A program made the position numbers and the translations under genes. The notes below the pieces were generated by a model, which worked only from the letters and a program-made list of their open reading frames with translations, was not told the origin of the DNA and did no database searches. From Adenanthera pavonina (taxonomy: Eukaryota; Streptophyta; Magnoliopsida; Fabales; Fabaceae), in contig JAIVEN010000018.1 in assembly GCA_026686845.1 (NCBI GenBank), positions 11,131,001 to 11,195,000 on the forward strand: 64,000 nucleotides of DNA, written 5' to 3'. Position 1 is the stretch's first letter. The number at the start of each line of letters is the position of its first letter. Shown here one piece after another: positions 44,284 to 55,199 of the stretch.

Positions 44284-44559
44284 CAATTTCGCCTACGTAG
44301 TGTCATAGTCGGTTCTAAGCTCGGATAGAGGAGGAGGGTTGTGTTAGGCCCTCGACAACCAACGTAAAATTTTATCGAATCTCTGTGACATGGATCAAGG
44401 GCGTTTTTGTGCCAAGGATAAGTCATTACCTAGAAATAATGCCCTATATGGCTCGAATGCAAATGAGCTAGAGCCGCTATATCAATGCCCGGGTGTAGTG
44501 TTAAATGAGCAAGGGTTCCCACATCATTTTGGACAGATATGGGTAAAGAAGTTAGTCTA

Positions 44560-45653
44560 GGAGTGTAAGATTTGGTTCAGTTCTTGGAATATTAGTACTT
44601 TAACATGTAAATTCATAGAGGTAGTGGACACTGTGATTCGAAGGAGAATTAATATCTTATGTCTTCAAGAAACTAAATAAGTAGGAGAAAAGGCTAAAGA
44701 GTTAGACACTACTGGTTTTAAACTTTGGTATGTAGAGAAGGTCAGAGTAAGGAATGGAGTTTGTATTATTATGGACAAAGTTTGGAAAAAAAATATGGTG
44801 AAAGTCAGAAGGATTGGAGATATGATCTTATCCTTAAAATTGACTATTGGACATAATACACTCAATGTTATTAGTACTTACATACCTCAAGTAGGGTTAG
44901 AAGCATATATTAAGAATAAATTTTTGGAAGATTTGGAGGGTTTGGTTCGAGACATCCCACAAAAGGAAAAGATTTTCGTTGGTAGAGACCTCAATGGTCA
45001 TGTGGGGAAAAAGACAAGGCAATATGTGGCAACTCATGACAATTTTGGTTTTGGATAATTAAACGAGAAGGGACATTCCATTCTTGATTTCTCAATAGCT
45101 TATAACCTCACGATTATGAACACTTGTTTCAAGAAATGGGAGGAGTATTTAGTCATATATAAGAGTGGAGCCCAAAGATCACAAATTAACTTCTTTTTTA
45201 TAAGAAATTCATATAGAAGAGCTTGTAAAGACTGTAAAATGATCCCTGTGAGACTTTAACTTCACAACATAGGGACTTGGTTTTTAATGTGCTGGTTAAG
45301 AGTCGTAAACTGAAAAGTCAAAAAGCCTTAAATCCTACGATCAAGTGGTGACAAGTAAAAGGTGAGCAACAATTGACCTTTACGAGAAAAGTATTAGAGG
45401 AAGGCAATTGGGACTCGCAAGAAAGTATTAACATCTTGTGGGATGAGATCGCTAAAAGGATTAGAGATACTTCTAAAGTAGTCTTAAGTGAATCCAAAGG
45501 TTTTGGACCTAGAGATAGAGAGTCTTGCTAGTGGAATAAGAGTGTGCAAGAGAAGGTTAAACATAAAAAAAGTGTTTCAAAGTCTTACACTTATGCAATA
45601 ATGAGAAAAATTAGAAGAGTTATCACTTAGCTAGAAAGGAGACAAAGAAAGCA
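44560..45653 (+). pseudogene. RTE endonuclease region
   Basis: APE-type endonuclease that nicks target DNA. Visible motifs are WNISTLTCKFIEVVD, the catalytic-style LCLQETK followed by a stop where Trp is usual, IISTYIPQVGLE-like text (VISTYIPQVG), FVGRDLNGHVGKK (Gly to Arg before DLNG) and ILDFSIAYNLTIMNT. Reading frames change several times between 44575 and 45360. The part 45360-45653 is the linker before RT and is broken by stops. Confidence 0.85.
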
Positions 45654-46041
45654 GTGAGCGAGACTCGATCTAAAGTTTTTGAGGAATTATATCAAGATTT
45701 AGTAATAAAGAATGGTGAATGCATGATTTACAAAATTACCAAGAATAGGAAAAAAAATTTAAAAGATTTGGATCAAGTAAGATGCATTAAGGATGAGAAA
45801 GGAAAAGTTTTGGTCACTAATGATGATATCAAAGAAAAATGGAAGAATTACTTTTATAAGCTCTTTAATGATAGATTGTGTATAAGTAGTGATATAGAAT
45901 GTTTAACAACTCATAAAGATGAAGTAAATTTGAGTTTCTATTGTAAGATCCGGGTTGACGAGGTAAAAGAAGCTCTTAAGAGAATGGATAATGGTAAAAC
46001 TATTGGCTTTGATGGTATTCCTATTGAAGTTTGGAAGTGCT
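45654..46041 (+). pseudogene. RTE reverse transcriptase, N-terminal part
   Basis: The frame reads IKDEKGKVLVTNDDIKEKWK, then VDEVKEALKRMDNGKTIGFD and GIPIEVWKCL, which is RT motif 1 of RTE elements (usual KAxGPDGIP). It stops being LINE sequence at 46041, where the nested LTR element starts, and resumes as GEKGALWLTELFN after 50900. Confidence 0.88.
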
Positions 46042-46890
46042 TGATAGGTAAATCCTTATGGAACCCGTCCATAGGACCCACTTTGATGCGAATGAAACTG
46101 CGATCGTTGCAATTACAAGGAATACGAAAACTGGAAAATATAAAAATAGCAAGAAGAAAACGCACAAAGAAGCAAATAAACAAGAAAACACAAAAAATAT
46201 GTTGGTCTAAGTGAATTAGAACCCAAGAGAACCGGTCTCTTGAACCCTAATTCCGATGATGTCACGAGGATTGACAAATTCCTTGATAAGTCATAGTGTT
46301 CTCTCTAGCGTTCAAAGAAATGGAAGAGGAAAACTCACAAAATTGAAATTTTTATTTGTATAAATATGAAAAACACACATAAAAGTTAGCCTTAAATAGG
46401 TAAGGTAAAATCTAACCTAATAAGCCTAAAAAACTTAATTAATTTGAGCTCAAGTAATCTTAATAGGATTAAGAGACTTTGAGCTTAAATAATACTTCTA
46501 TTGGACCTAGAATACTAGGAAAAATAAAAGCCTAAAATAAAATAACAAAAATTCATAAAAATAATAAAAATATTACATAAGCCCTTATAAACATGTTACC
46601 ACATTAATGAAATTATATGTTGGGCACATGACATGCTTATTTAGAATGTGGACTATCAAAAAGACTACTAACTAACTAATTGAGCTTTATTAATTAATAA
46701 AATTCAGCCCATAATTAATAAAAAAAATTAACACTAATTAAGACTAATAATACTTAAGTCACATGCTATTTTAGTGAAGCACATGATCTTTTAATTAATT
46801 TCCTCCAATGGGCTTCTCTTGGGCTTGAATCTTTCCAAGTAATAAAGCCTCCTACTATGCTCTTGAATTTGTCCAAGCCATCCTCTATCA
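46042..46890 (-). repeat. 3' LTR of the nested Gypsy-type element (849 bp)
   Basis: Paired with 50072-50896; shares GAATTAGAACCCAAGAGAAC and TCTCTTGAACCC. Visible divergence is considerable, with several indels, so the insertion is not recent. Confidence 0.88.
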
Positions 46891-47006
46891 TTTCCTCCCT
46901 CTTCAAAAAGATTCGTCCTCGAATCTCCATTATCTACATGGAAAGAAAGGGAATAATTAAACGCATCAAATAAATTAGATGGGGTATACTTACCTTTGAA
47001 GCTTGA

Positions 47007-47834
47007 TTAATGCATTTTTGCTTTATTCTCTGCATGAATGTGAAGGACAACATTCTTCCTTGGCTTTTGGAACCAAAACATTGTTCCAATATAAAAAACC
47101 TTCACACCTTTAATTTGAACTGCATAAGACCTATCTTTAAGCATTGGTGGATAAAAAATTGAACTTTTTTTCACAACAAATATACCATTGACCTGCAGCA
47201 AATAACTAGACACAAACTTGACCCAAGAATACTTAAATGGGACCAAAATATTAAGGGACACATAGGGAAACAAATAAGGACAAAATGTCACACAACAAGA
47301 CTCAATTAAAACCAATGTATTAGAAAAACTAAGGAAGACAAAATCTGGACAGATTTGAATATAATGCAATAAATGCAAAACCTGAAAAGATTTCAATAAC
47401 ATTAATGATGCACAATGATAGAATAAAGATGGAGATGTAATGACTAAAGGGACACACACTAACATAGAATAAGAAGAAGAGAATGAATTGAATAGAAAAT
47501 GGAACACAAAAGACTTATGAAGGTGAAATGGGATAAACCAACAAACAACCAAAAAGACACATGACTTATGAGACACACAAGAAACATAAAACATAAAACG
47601 AATAGGGACTACTTCACAAATGCATAGGAAATACAAAACACTATGATGATGAGATGGAATGACATAGAAGGATAAACTAGAGAAAGAAGGCACTAAAGTA
47701 ACTAATGGACTCATTATTGACTCATGCAATTTGGACTCAAAAGAAATTGCAGACTTGCAGCAAAGATGGATGACATAATTTAAAGAAATTAGAAACATAA
47801 TGAGAAAGATAAAGAAAATACACTGAAGACACAT
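47007..47834 (-). pseudogene. Hydrophobic 275-codon frame in the nested Gypsy-type element
   Basis: Open from ATG at 47834 to 47007 and overlapping the end of the 368-codon frame by 98 bases in another frame. The N-terminal two thirds are rich in Phe, Ser, Val, Cys and Ile. The C-terminus is different: GIFVVKKSSIFYPPML, DRSYAVQIKGVKVFYIG and FQKPRKNVVL look like a real, compact protein segment. I do not recognise a family. It could be the 3' continuation of the preceding ORF after a frameshift, or chance openness in a pyrimidine-rich stretch. Confidence 0.4.
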
Positions 47835-49080
47835 AACAAATATGAGGTAAAGAAGGAAGAAGTTTTGTACAAATTACTTTAAGCTTACTTTCACTTTCAT
47901 TCTTCCTCAAACTCTCCTTTTCTTTTCTCTTTTCTCTCTTTTTCTTTCTCCTTTTCAATCTTCTCTCAATCTTTTTCTCACTTACTCTTTTTGCACTCTT
48001 TGCATTTTTGTGGACTCTTTCTCTCTTATTTTTCCCACTCATGTTTTTCCACTTAAGCTCACTCTTTATTTTCTCATGAGTTTCACCGAAATTACATGGC
48101 AATGATTCATAGGTCTTTTCCACTATAAAAGAGCAGAGACTAACATGCCCATTCAAGTTAGAATTAAAAGCATAATCTTCAATTACCATGTCAATATGCT
48201 CAATATCAATGCAATTATAAAACCCAATTCCCAAAGGAATCATACCATTATCCATAGAAATTTTCACCAAATCATTAGCAACAAATAAATCATATTTCTC
48301 TTCTAAAAGTTGCACGCAATCATAGTTAATCTCATCAACATAATCATGAAATTCATTTTCCAATTGATGCAAATTAGAAACACCGCTAGAATCAAAAGTA
48401 CTAGCAACCTCTACATCAATATTCTCCTCTAATTGATGCAAACAATCAATCTCTTCAACATAATCAAAATTATTGATATTCTCAGGTTCAACACATTCAT
48501 ACTTGCTTTCCAATTCGATTGATCCATTGCAAGAGATATCATCAATGCAAACAACATTATTCATCTTATCAGAATTATCACATCCTAAATCACGAGAAAT
48601 ATCAGTATTAGAATTTTGAGGTTTAGGCATACCTGTAGCAGATTCTCTTGTTCCATCATCGGTTGTTGAAGTGGTAGCAACTTCGTCATCTGCTCGATCA
48701 TCTTTCTCCACATGGGAATCACACATAGTAGGAGTCAGATTCTCTTCCACAGAGATGTGCATCTCTTTAAGATGTTCATCTTCAATCTTAGGCATAGGTT
48801 GGTTGTGAAAAGAACCAAACTTTCTTCTCAAAAGATTTTTCATATCCTCTCATGAAGTGATAGGTTCAAATCTATATTCAATCCATATTTTGTAGAACAT
48901 TTCCCACCAAACTTCCGCATGGTTAGTAAAACTAATGATGGGACGATCAACTTTATCCTAAGTGATATGGTAATAATCAAACACTTGTTCAATTCCTCTT
49001 TCCCATTCCTAATAGAGATTAGGATCATTTTTTCCTTGGAAAGAAGGAATCTTCGACTTCAGCTTTCTTAACTTTCGGTC
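47737..49080 (-). pseudogene. Gag-like gene of the nested Gypsy-type element, followed by an acidic and a Lys/Arg-rich domain
   Basis: The first part (49080-48844) is a recognisable Ty3/Gypsy gag: KIPSFQGKNDPNLY, EWERGIEQVFDYYHIT, HAEVWWEMFYKIWIEYRFEP, with three stops. It joins the open frame 48843-47737 (368 codons), which begins EDMKNLLRRKF, the usual gag WEDMKxLMRxRF motif. After ~20 residues the protein departs from gag: a long acidic, Asn-rich region (~residues 20-265) with repeats such as CLHQLEENID and NLHQLENEF, then a highly basic stretch (ERVHKNAKSAKRVSEKKIER and RRLKRRKKKREKRKEK, ~280-320), then a hydrophobic tail. No zinc knuckle or protease follows. Confidence 0.7.
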
Positions 49081-49740
49081 ATAATTGGAAACTTTTCTCA
49101 AAGACTTCTTGTGAGATGCAAAGCTTAGAAATCTTGATATGGTTAGTAGCCAACAAAAGTATAAAGATGAAAGGATCTCACCACTCCCTCACATGTTTCA
49201 CTCAAATAATGCGAATGCACTCATGTTTCACACTAAGTTAAGGCTTTTTCAGATATGATGCAATATCTCTCTTACTTTTTTCCTCTCAAAGCTTGCTTTC
49301 TTATAAGAGTGCTAAATTAAAACCACAACCACAATCAAAAGGAAATCAATTTTGAAATAAGTGGCAATCACAGAAAACAAAAGTCCAACAAGAGAACTGA
49401 AATTTAATTAAATAATAACTAACACAAAATGAGTACAAAGGAACTGAAATTTCCAACAAGATAAATATGAAGGAAATAGAACAAACATGGATGACAATTG
49501 GAAGGAAATTAATAAGAAAAGAAATCTGAAGGAAAGACAAATTATAAAGATTTAATGGGACTTGTCACCAAAGTTGATAAATTAAATCAATCAAGTTCCA
49601 AATCAAATCCAATCAAATAATTTTTTTTTTACTTTTTTTGACTACTCTTTTTTTTGTTACTACTATATTTTTTTGTAGCAATCAATCTCTATCTTTTTTT
49701 TAAAGATTTTTTAATATATTTTTTTGCAGCAAACAATTCT
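49081..49740. other. Untranslated leader of the nested Gypsy-type element
   Basis: Lies between gag and the GAACAGTGA repeats. It contains T-homopolymer runs near 49621-49730. Minus-strand frame 49346-49540 has no recognisable domain. Confidence 0.5.
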
Positions 49741-49754
49741 TTTTTATCTGGATG

Positions 49755-49975
49755 ATGAAAAGTGAATGAAACAGTGACTGGAATAATATGATGAACAGCA
49801 AACAAAATAGTGGCGGGTGAACAGTGAAATGAAAATAGTGACCAAAACAATATGATGAACAGTGAACGAAATAGTGCCGGTGAACAGTGATGAAAACAGT
49901 GACCGGAACAGTAAGATGAACAGTAAATGAAACATCATGGTGAACAGTGACAACCGTACAGATGAACAGTGACGT
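49755..49975 (-). repeat. GAACAGTGA minisatellite in the element leader
   Basis: About eight GAACAGTGA or GAACAGYRA units are spaced 22-38 bases apart, separated by text such as CGAAATAGTGCCGGT and GACCGGAACAG. It sits just inside the 5' LTR, in the untranslated leader. Its role is unknown. Confidence 0.75.
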
Positions 49976-50071
49976 GAAATTTTTCCGGAAGCAACAAAAA
50001 TGGAATGAAACAAGGAAAGAAGCAAAACAAATAACACACCTTGATTTGCAAACCTAAGTTTTGATGTCAAA

Positions 50072-50896
50072 TGATAGTTGAACCCTTATAGAATCCATCC
50101 AAAGAACCCACTTTGATGCGATGACACTCGGATTGTTGCAATTACAAGAAATACGAAAATTGAAAAATATAAAAACAACAAGAAGAAAATAAACAAGAAA
50201 ACACAAAACTTATGTTGGTCTAGGTGAATTAGAACCCAAGAGAACTGGTCTCTTGAACCCTAGTTTCAATGATGCCACAAAGATTAACCAATTCCTTGAT
50301 AAATCATAGTGTTCTCTCTAACACTTAAAGAAACGCGAGAGGAAAACTCACAAAATTGAAATTTTCATTCATCTAAATCTGAAAAACATACATAAAAGTT
50401 AGCCTTAAATAGACAAGGTAAAATCTAATTTAATAAGCCTAGAAAATCTAATTAATTTGGGCTCAAGTAATCCCAATATAATTAGGAGACTTAAGGCTCA
50501 AATAACACTCTTATTAGACCTAGAATACTAGTAAAAATAAAAGCCTAAAATAAAATAATGAAAATTCATAAAAATAATACATAAACCCTTATAAACATGC
50601 CACCACATTAATGAAATCACATGTTGGGCATATAACATGCTTATTTACAATGTGGGCTATCAAAAAAACTGCTAACTAACTAATTGAGCTTTATTAATTA
50701 ACAAAATTCAGCCCCATAATTAATAAAACGAAATTAACACTAATTAAACCCAATAATACTTAAGTCACATGCTATTTTAGTGAAGCACATGATCTTTTAA
50801 GTAATCTCCTCCAATGGGTTTCTCTTGGACTTGAATCTTTCCAAGTAATAAAGTCTCTTACCATGCTCCTGAATTTGTCTAAGTCATTCTCTATCA
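50072..50896 (-). repeat. 5' LTR of the nested Gypsy-type element (825 bp)
   Basis: Starts TGATAGTTGAACCC and ends CTCTATCA on the plus strand. A primer-binding site was not recognised in the adjoining TTTGACATCAAAACTTAGG (minus strand). Confidence 0.88.
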
Positions 50897-50900
50897 TTCT

Positions 50901-52160
50901 TAGGAGAGAAGGGGGCTTTGTGGCTAACTGAGCTTTTTAACGAGATTTTAAAGTCAAAAGAAATGCCAGATGAATGGAGAAAGAGCACTTTGGTGCCCAT
51001 ATACAAGAATAAGGGAGATATTCAGAATTGTGCTAATTATTGAGAGATAAAACTCATGAGTCATATCATGAAATTTTGGGAAAGAGTGATTAAGCATAGA
51101 CTAAGAAAAGAGTCTCATATTTTAGAAAGCCAATTTTGGATTCATGCCAAGACGGTCTAAGATAAAGGCTATTTATTAATTAAGGGGCTTGATTGAAATA
51201 TATCGGAGTAAAGAGAGAGACTTGCATATAATTTTTATTAATTTGGAAAAAGCCTATGATAGAGTACTAAGAGATGTGTTATGGAAAGCAATGGAGAAAA
51301 AATGTTTTCGTGTGACTTATATTTCAACCATAAAAAACATGTATGAGGGGACAACAACAAGTGTGAGAACTCCTAGATGTGAGACAAAGAACCTTCCTAT
51401 AACGATAGGTTTACATCAATGATCTTCTTTGAGTCCATACTTGTTTGATTTTGTTTTAAATGTCTTAGCATAACATATACAGGAGGAGATTCCTGAGCAT
51501 ATGCTTTTCGCGGATAATATAGTCTTAATTAAGGATTCAAGAGAAAAGTTCAATTTTAAACTTGAGTTATAGAGATACACTTTGGAATCAAAAGGTTTTC
51601 GCTTGAGTAGAAGTAAAACAAAATATATGCATTGCAAATTTAACAAGAGGCCAGTTAGAAATGATTCATAGGTACAAATTAAAGAGCAAACCATTCCAAA
51701 AGTGTCAAAGTTCAAGTATTTGGATACAAGTTGGGTGGTTAAAGTGGAAAAAAGTTTCAGGAGTTATTTGTGACCATGAGATACCTATTAAACTTAAAAG
51801 AAACTTTTATCAATCTATTATAAGACTAGCGATGCTATATAGCAGTGAATGTTGAGTTTTGAAAGGGTAACAAGAGCATAAGATATGAGTAGTAGAGATG
51901 AGAATGTTGAGATGGATATGTGGTGATACAGGAATGGATAAGATACGAAATGATTGTATATGAGGAAAAATCAGGGTAGCACCTATCGAGGAGAAAATGG
52001 TAAAAAATCGTTTAAGGTGGTTTGGACATGTTCAAAGAAGAGGACAAAAGGAGCTAGTAATGAGAGTTGATCAAATGACTTGAAACCCTATTAAAAGACA
52101 TAGAGGAAGACTAAGAATGACTATAAGAGAAGTATAAGACGTAACCTCTTAATAAATAAT
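50901..52160 (+). pseudogene. RTE reverse transcriptase, central and C-terminal parts
   Basis: Continues the RT: GEKGALWLTELFNEILKSKE, MPDEWRKSTLVPIYKNKGDI, NYxEIKLMSHIMKFWERVI, INLEKAYDRVLRDVLWKAME (catalytic Asp in the usual FIDLEKAYD, here INLEKAYD) and MLFADNIVLIKDSRE. The usual catalytic FADD is FADN, so one metal-binding Asp is lost. The C-terminal region has RWFGHVQRRGQKELVMRV and GRLRMTIREV, typical of RTE and Jockey-like proteins. Stops occur throughout, for example after 51420 and 51840. Confidence 0.88.
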
Positions 52161-52257
52161 TTATTTGAAAAGATGATATTTGATAGAGTTCATTGGTATT
52201 GTATGATCCATATAGCCGACCCCACTTAGTGGCATAAGGTTAATATTATTGTTGTTG
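52161..52257 (+). other. RTE 3' UTR and terminal TTG-type repeat
   Basis: CCATATAGCCGACCCCACTT is followed by TTATTGTTGTTGTAG at the end, directly before the 17-bp TSD. Confidence 0.85.
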
Positions 52258-52274
52258 TAGATGTGGTTCAAATT
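52258..52274. repeat. Right 17-bp TSD of the RTE LINE
   Basis: Exact partner of 44267-44283. Confidence 0.93.
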
Positions 52275-53365
52275 TGGTTATAGTGCATTAAAACCTGAAC
52301 CAGACTAAACCACACCTCCTAAATATATTACAAGAAATTATAATATACCTAATTACCCATAAATTATATTACCCAATAAATATTTTTTCTTTATTTGTGA
52401 CCCATAACATAATAAGTCAAGACCAACCCAATTCAGAATTCCCATTCACACACTCTTTTGACTTGAAGTGAAGAGTGAAGACTTGGGAGTTTGGACTCTA
52501 TACGATAGCATTGAAATATAAAGACAAAAAGATTTATTTTTTAATGTTACAATTTCGTTTGGATCATAACTCTATTGGGTTTTAACATAAATAAATTAAA
52601 TTGATATAATAACACTGCAAAATACTGCTGCGTAATATTTTTTAAATACTAAATAAATAGTCATATCATTAGAATAGAAATGTTAAGAAAAATGCTCTGT
52701 TGCATCATCGGTTTGGGGACTTCCTGTTCCGCAACATCAACTATGCTGCTTTCTCACTATTCCTTCTCAAGACTGGCCCTTTAAAAACATCAATCAAAAA
52801 GGGTTAGCAAATCATGGTGCATTTCATTTGTTATAACCTGCTAGTAATGCCTTTGGCAAAATAGGAACAAAAGAATTTTCATAATAGAGGTCTCATTTAC
52901 ATATTTGTTCCTATTTAATGAATTCCCTCTTTCATTCAGAAAAAAGAAATAAGCCAACCATGATACTTATTTTAGTAAATTATATTGGCAATATGATGAA
53001 GTAAGTTTTCTTAGTCCATGATAACTTGCATAGTGCATAAACAAGATTATAATTTACAAAACATTTATTGATTAGGGAGGAAGAATATAGATGGTTATAA
53101 AGTATATTGGTTAACAAATTATTTATATATAATTTGTATTCATAAAGTATTTATATATAACTTATTTAATTTAATTTTTGAAGAATGATGCTATTTAAAA
53201 AAATCAAGAATTATGAATTAAACCTAAATTAGACCAATTATTGAACCAAACTAAACTAGTTACATTTAAAACTGACAAGATCTCAAGAAAAACCAAACCA
53301 ATTGATTTGGTTTAGTTTGGTTTTTACCCAAAAATTAAACCAAACCACACCTATTAACACCCTTA

Positions 53366-55199
53366 ATATTAACAGGGTATTCTTTGTAGTTAAATAAGTA
53401 GCATGATATGAGATAATGCATTTAGAAATATATTTCTCTCATGACTCTTGGGGTACTTATGAAAAGATTTTTGTAAGATAAAAAAGAAATAAAGGTAAAA
53501 GGCATGCATATACTTGGTCTTCAAATCAAACAGAAAAATATCAGGACCTCATAGGGAGAATCTTATAAGTGTGATGAATAAAATTAAGACACATTAAAAA
53601 GTAGATTAACCAAGGTTGACTTCTGTAGTCGCTAAAAGATTCCATAGCCTTAGTTACTGTATATGAAAGGGAAAGGGAAAAATGCTACACATCGCAATCA
53701 TAAAGTCTGTATATGCATTGGACTGGATTTAAAGATACCTAGCTTTGAGGTTAATTAATGGATTTTATTTTTCCATGGGTCATATATGTTGAGATATAGA
53801 ATTCAACTTGTAATTGTTTTCTCTTTGAAATTATTCCTATCTTCAATGGCTTCCTCACCTTTGAATGCCTAAATAAAGTTGTATAGAATAGTCACACACT
53901 ACTACATAAAGTGCTTGTTATGTGTATTATTTTGGACTTTTTATGTTTATTTTTAAAGAGATATAGAAATTAGAGACGTAAAAAGTATAGTTTTTAATAT
54001 CTATTTTTTAACATACACAAAAGGAACCCATTTTGTTGGTGGTTATTTAACAAACAATCTTCTAAGGTTAACTTTTGTTGCGGTTATTTTTTAGGACAGC
54101 CAACAAAACTTAGTTCTATTTTTCACATCACATTTGTTGGTTTACTCTTAAAGCTGCTAACATTTTGGCATGAATGTGGGCTATTTTTGGCATAGTGTAA
54201 ATTTAAGGCCATATTAATTTTGCATAAACTTAAGGTAGTCAATTTTACGAATTAGCGTCATAGAGTGCTTAACATATTCTCGATGGCATAGTTGTCTTAT
54301 GAAACCATCATTGCAGGGGAGGTCTTGTCCTGAAATTACAGTTGTCTTGTATTAATAATATGTTGGGATTAGAGTAAAAACATAAATTATGCAATTTGGG
54401 TAAGGTGTAACTTTAATTTATACAAGGAAAGATGAAAAAAATAAACAATTTAGCAGTTAAGAGTATAATAATAAACTTGTTATTAACTTTCTCTCTCTTT
54501 TCTCTTGAATTAAATAAGATATCATTAAAATCCCTCAAATCTCCTTTTCTTCAATTTCGTCAAATAAGAAAATTTTAAAATACACCCTTAGAGGTAAAAT
54601 TTTTTTTTGTAGAAAGAGAAGGATAGGAAAAAGAACTTATATTTTACAAATGAAACAATAGCAAAAGTTATTAGTGTATTTTAATTTCCAAATACAACTT
54701 TTATCACCTTCTTTTTCTTATCAATTTTCTAAGTTTTTTGTATAGTAATATTTAAGATGAACTCTTCTTCTTTTTCTTCTTCTTTTTTTTTCCTGAAATT
54801 AAAACTCTTAACCGGTAGATTTTTGTGGATCTTTAATTACAAAAAAATAATGTTAAGAGAGATTTATTTGTAATTTTCAATATATATATTTGGGGTTTTT
54901 GAACCCTATTATGTATACGACAATCTGCTTAACATAGCTTAGTATATTCTCATACAATTCCATAATTTTTTTTGCCACAATACAATTCCATAATTTAGTG
55001 CTACAGAAGCATAATTTATAGCTCAATCCTTATCCAAAACCAAAAAGAAATTGCACATTTACACTTTTATTTGCTGCACACATTCACCTAAATAAATAAC
55101 AAAAACCACCACAATTTATCATTGGAAGAATAACACCAAAATTTTGGGGTAGAGGTCTCTCCTGCTACTTTCTTGCCTCCTCTTTACTTCTTTTTTTTT
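53366..55199. other. AT-rich intergenic DNA, no gene seen
   Basis: Apart from the small CACTA-like element at 53897-54197, I see only AT-rich sequence with T runs (about 54599, 54783 and 55191). Confidence 0.45.
53897..54197. mobile_element. Possible CACTA-type MITE
   Basis: Begins CACTACTACATAAAGTGC and ends GCCAAAAATAG-type text inverted (TTTTTGGCATAGTG), so both termini read CACTA inward. 301 bp. The flanks ACA and TAA do not give a clean 3-bp TSD, so the call is tentative. Confidence 0.4.

Larger units (their letters stand above)
46042..50896 (-). mobile_element. Non-autonomous Gypsy-type LTR element nested in the RTE
   Basis: LTRs at 46042-46890 and 50072-50896 begin TGATAG and end CTATCA, perfect 6-bp inverted termini. 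Flanks TGCT (46038-46041) and TTCT (50897-50900) fit a 4-bp TSD with one mismatch; with one copy removed the RTE frame reads on. A minus-strand polypurine tract (GAAGAGGGAGGAAA at 46891-46904) sets the orientation. The 3.2-kb interior has a broken Gypsy gag start and unusual ORFs but no pol domain. Confidence 0.85.
44284..52257 (+). mobile_element. RTE-clade LINE, full length, interrupted
   Basis: A non-LTR retrotransposon with an endonuclease and reverse transcriptase. Its 3' end (CCGACCCCACTTAGTGGCAT, then TTATTGTTGTTGTAG) is the form expected for plant RTE elements, which end in TTG-type repeats rather than poly(A). An exact 17-bp TSD flanks it. Removing the nested LTR element leaves about 3.1 kb, a normal RTE length. 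Many stops and a changed catalytic site make it inactive. Confidence 0.9.
44167..53363. mobile_element. TA-flanked inverted-repeat element 3, host of a nested LINE
   Basis: Left terminus TA/AGGGTGTTCAAAACCG (44165), right terminus TTAACACCCT/TA (53365). Internal ends are rich in AATCAAACC and GGTTTAGTTTGGTTTT text. Without the LINE at 44284-52274 it is about 1.2 kb and non-coding. Confidence 0.55.
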
